Assembly: GCA_021296135.1 (NCBI GenBank)
Contig: JAGWAZ010000004.1
Coordinates: 1-55,323, forward strand
Reading direction: 5' to 3'
DNA: 55,323 nt
Origin: Chlorobiota bacterium
GTDB lineage: Bacteria > Bacteroidota > Ignavibacteria > OLB7
The translations under genes were made by a program, and so were the position numbers. The stretch's first letter is position 1; each line of letters opens with the position of its first letter. This document shows positions 55,159-55,323 of the stretch, one piece after another. The notes under the pieces are model-generated. The model was not told the DNA's origin. It did not search any database and saw nothing but the letters and a program-made list of their open reading frames with translations.

Positions 55159-55323
55159 TTGTGTTCAATTAACTGTGTGATTTAATAGTGATAGTTCCTT
55201 TTTATTCGCTCTTGGTTATTGGGTTGTGTTCAATTAACTGTGTCATTTAATAGTGATAGTACCTTTTTATTCGCTCTTCGTAATTGGGTTGTGTTCAATT
55301 AACTGTGTCATTTAATAGTGATA
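55159..55323 (+). repeat. 65-bp tandem repeat reaching the window edge
   Basis: Units begin TTGTGTTCAATTAACTGTGT at 55159, 55224 and 55289. The first two full units differ at four positions; the third, cut by the window edge, matches unit 2 for all 35 visible bases. No coding frame runs through it. Confidence 0.9.

Noticed and set aside
55159-55323. CRISPR array with 65-bp period
   Set aside because: The whole 65-bp unit is conserved, including the part that would be spacer, and there are no cas genes.

Overview
The window looks like a chromosomal segment of a free-living, Gram-negative bacterium of the Bacteroidota/Chlorobi (FCB) group, most like the Kapabacteria/Ignavibacteria side of that group. 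This is an inference. It rests on secreted proteins with type IX-style C-terminal domains, two PorV/PorQ-type barrels, a GWxTD-domain protein, the short 'alternative' GlmU fusion typical of the group, TonB receptors, and promoters of the Bacteroidota form TTG-N19/20-TAnnTTTG. TAG, TGA and TAA are all used as stops. Genes are dense and mostly on the + strand.

Region by region. 1-5757: the 3' part of a very large secreted protein, a PorV-like barrel and a GWxTD protein. 5779-7826: an LpxL-type acyltransferase overlapping a heptosyltransferase-type GT9 (lipid A/LPS core), then a tiny secreted protein. 7964-10630: an unusual GH2-fold protein that appears to lack both catalytic acids and is fused to a multi-pass membrane domain. 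10655-10909 (-): a small membrane-protein gene split by one TAG. 10967-14542: smc. 14668-27524: tRNA-Tyr, -Thr, -Gly and -Trp, then secE-nusG-rplK-rplA-rplJ-rplL-rpoB-rpoC, with a hairpin-plus-T-tract signal between rplL and rpoB and a strong terminator after rpoC. The tuf gene usually found among these tRNAs is absent.

27784-34699: purine nucleoside phosphorylase, a BNR-repeat secreted protein (-), a second PorV-like protein (-), tRNA-Gly, an NAD-type isocitrate dehydrogenase and a small membrane protein. 34751-42069: tRNA-Ser, alternative GlmU, a lipoprotein, a GT-C-like membrane protein, NfeD and an Omp85-like barrel. 42139-45049: prfB with its programmed +1 frameshift, two tightly coupled small genes and pyrE. 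45050-45907 has no convincing protein gene but holds the best candidate for something undescribed: a compact, promoter-bearing, multi-hairpin RNA ending in a strong terminator (about 45496-45661).

45908-51723 (-): a four-gene cluster, probably for metal uptake: a His/Cys-bearing small protein, an acidic duplicated lipoprotein and two TonB receptors. 51939-55076: a very large outer-membrane protein joining a zincin domain, a TolB-like propeller and a C-terminal barrel. The window ends inside a 65-bp tandem repeat. Several intergenic spaces carry degenerate GAGTC/GACTC repeats and short GC-rich hairpin repeats. All functions are read from motifs and family memory; no database search was possible.
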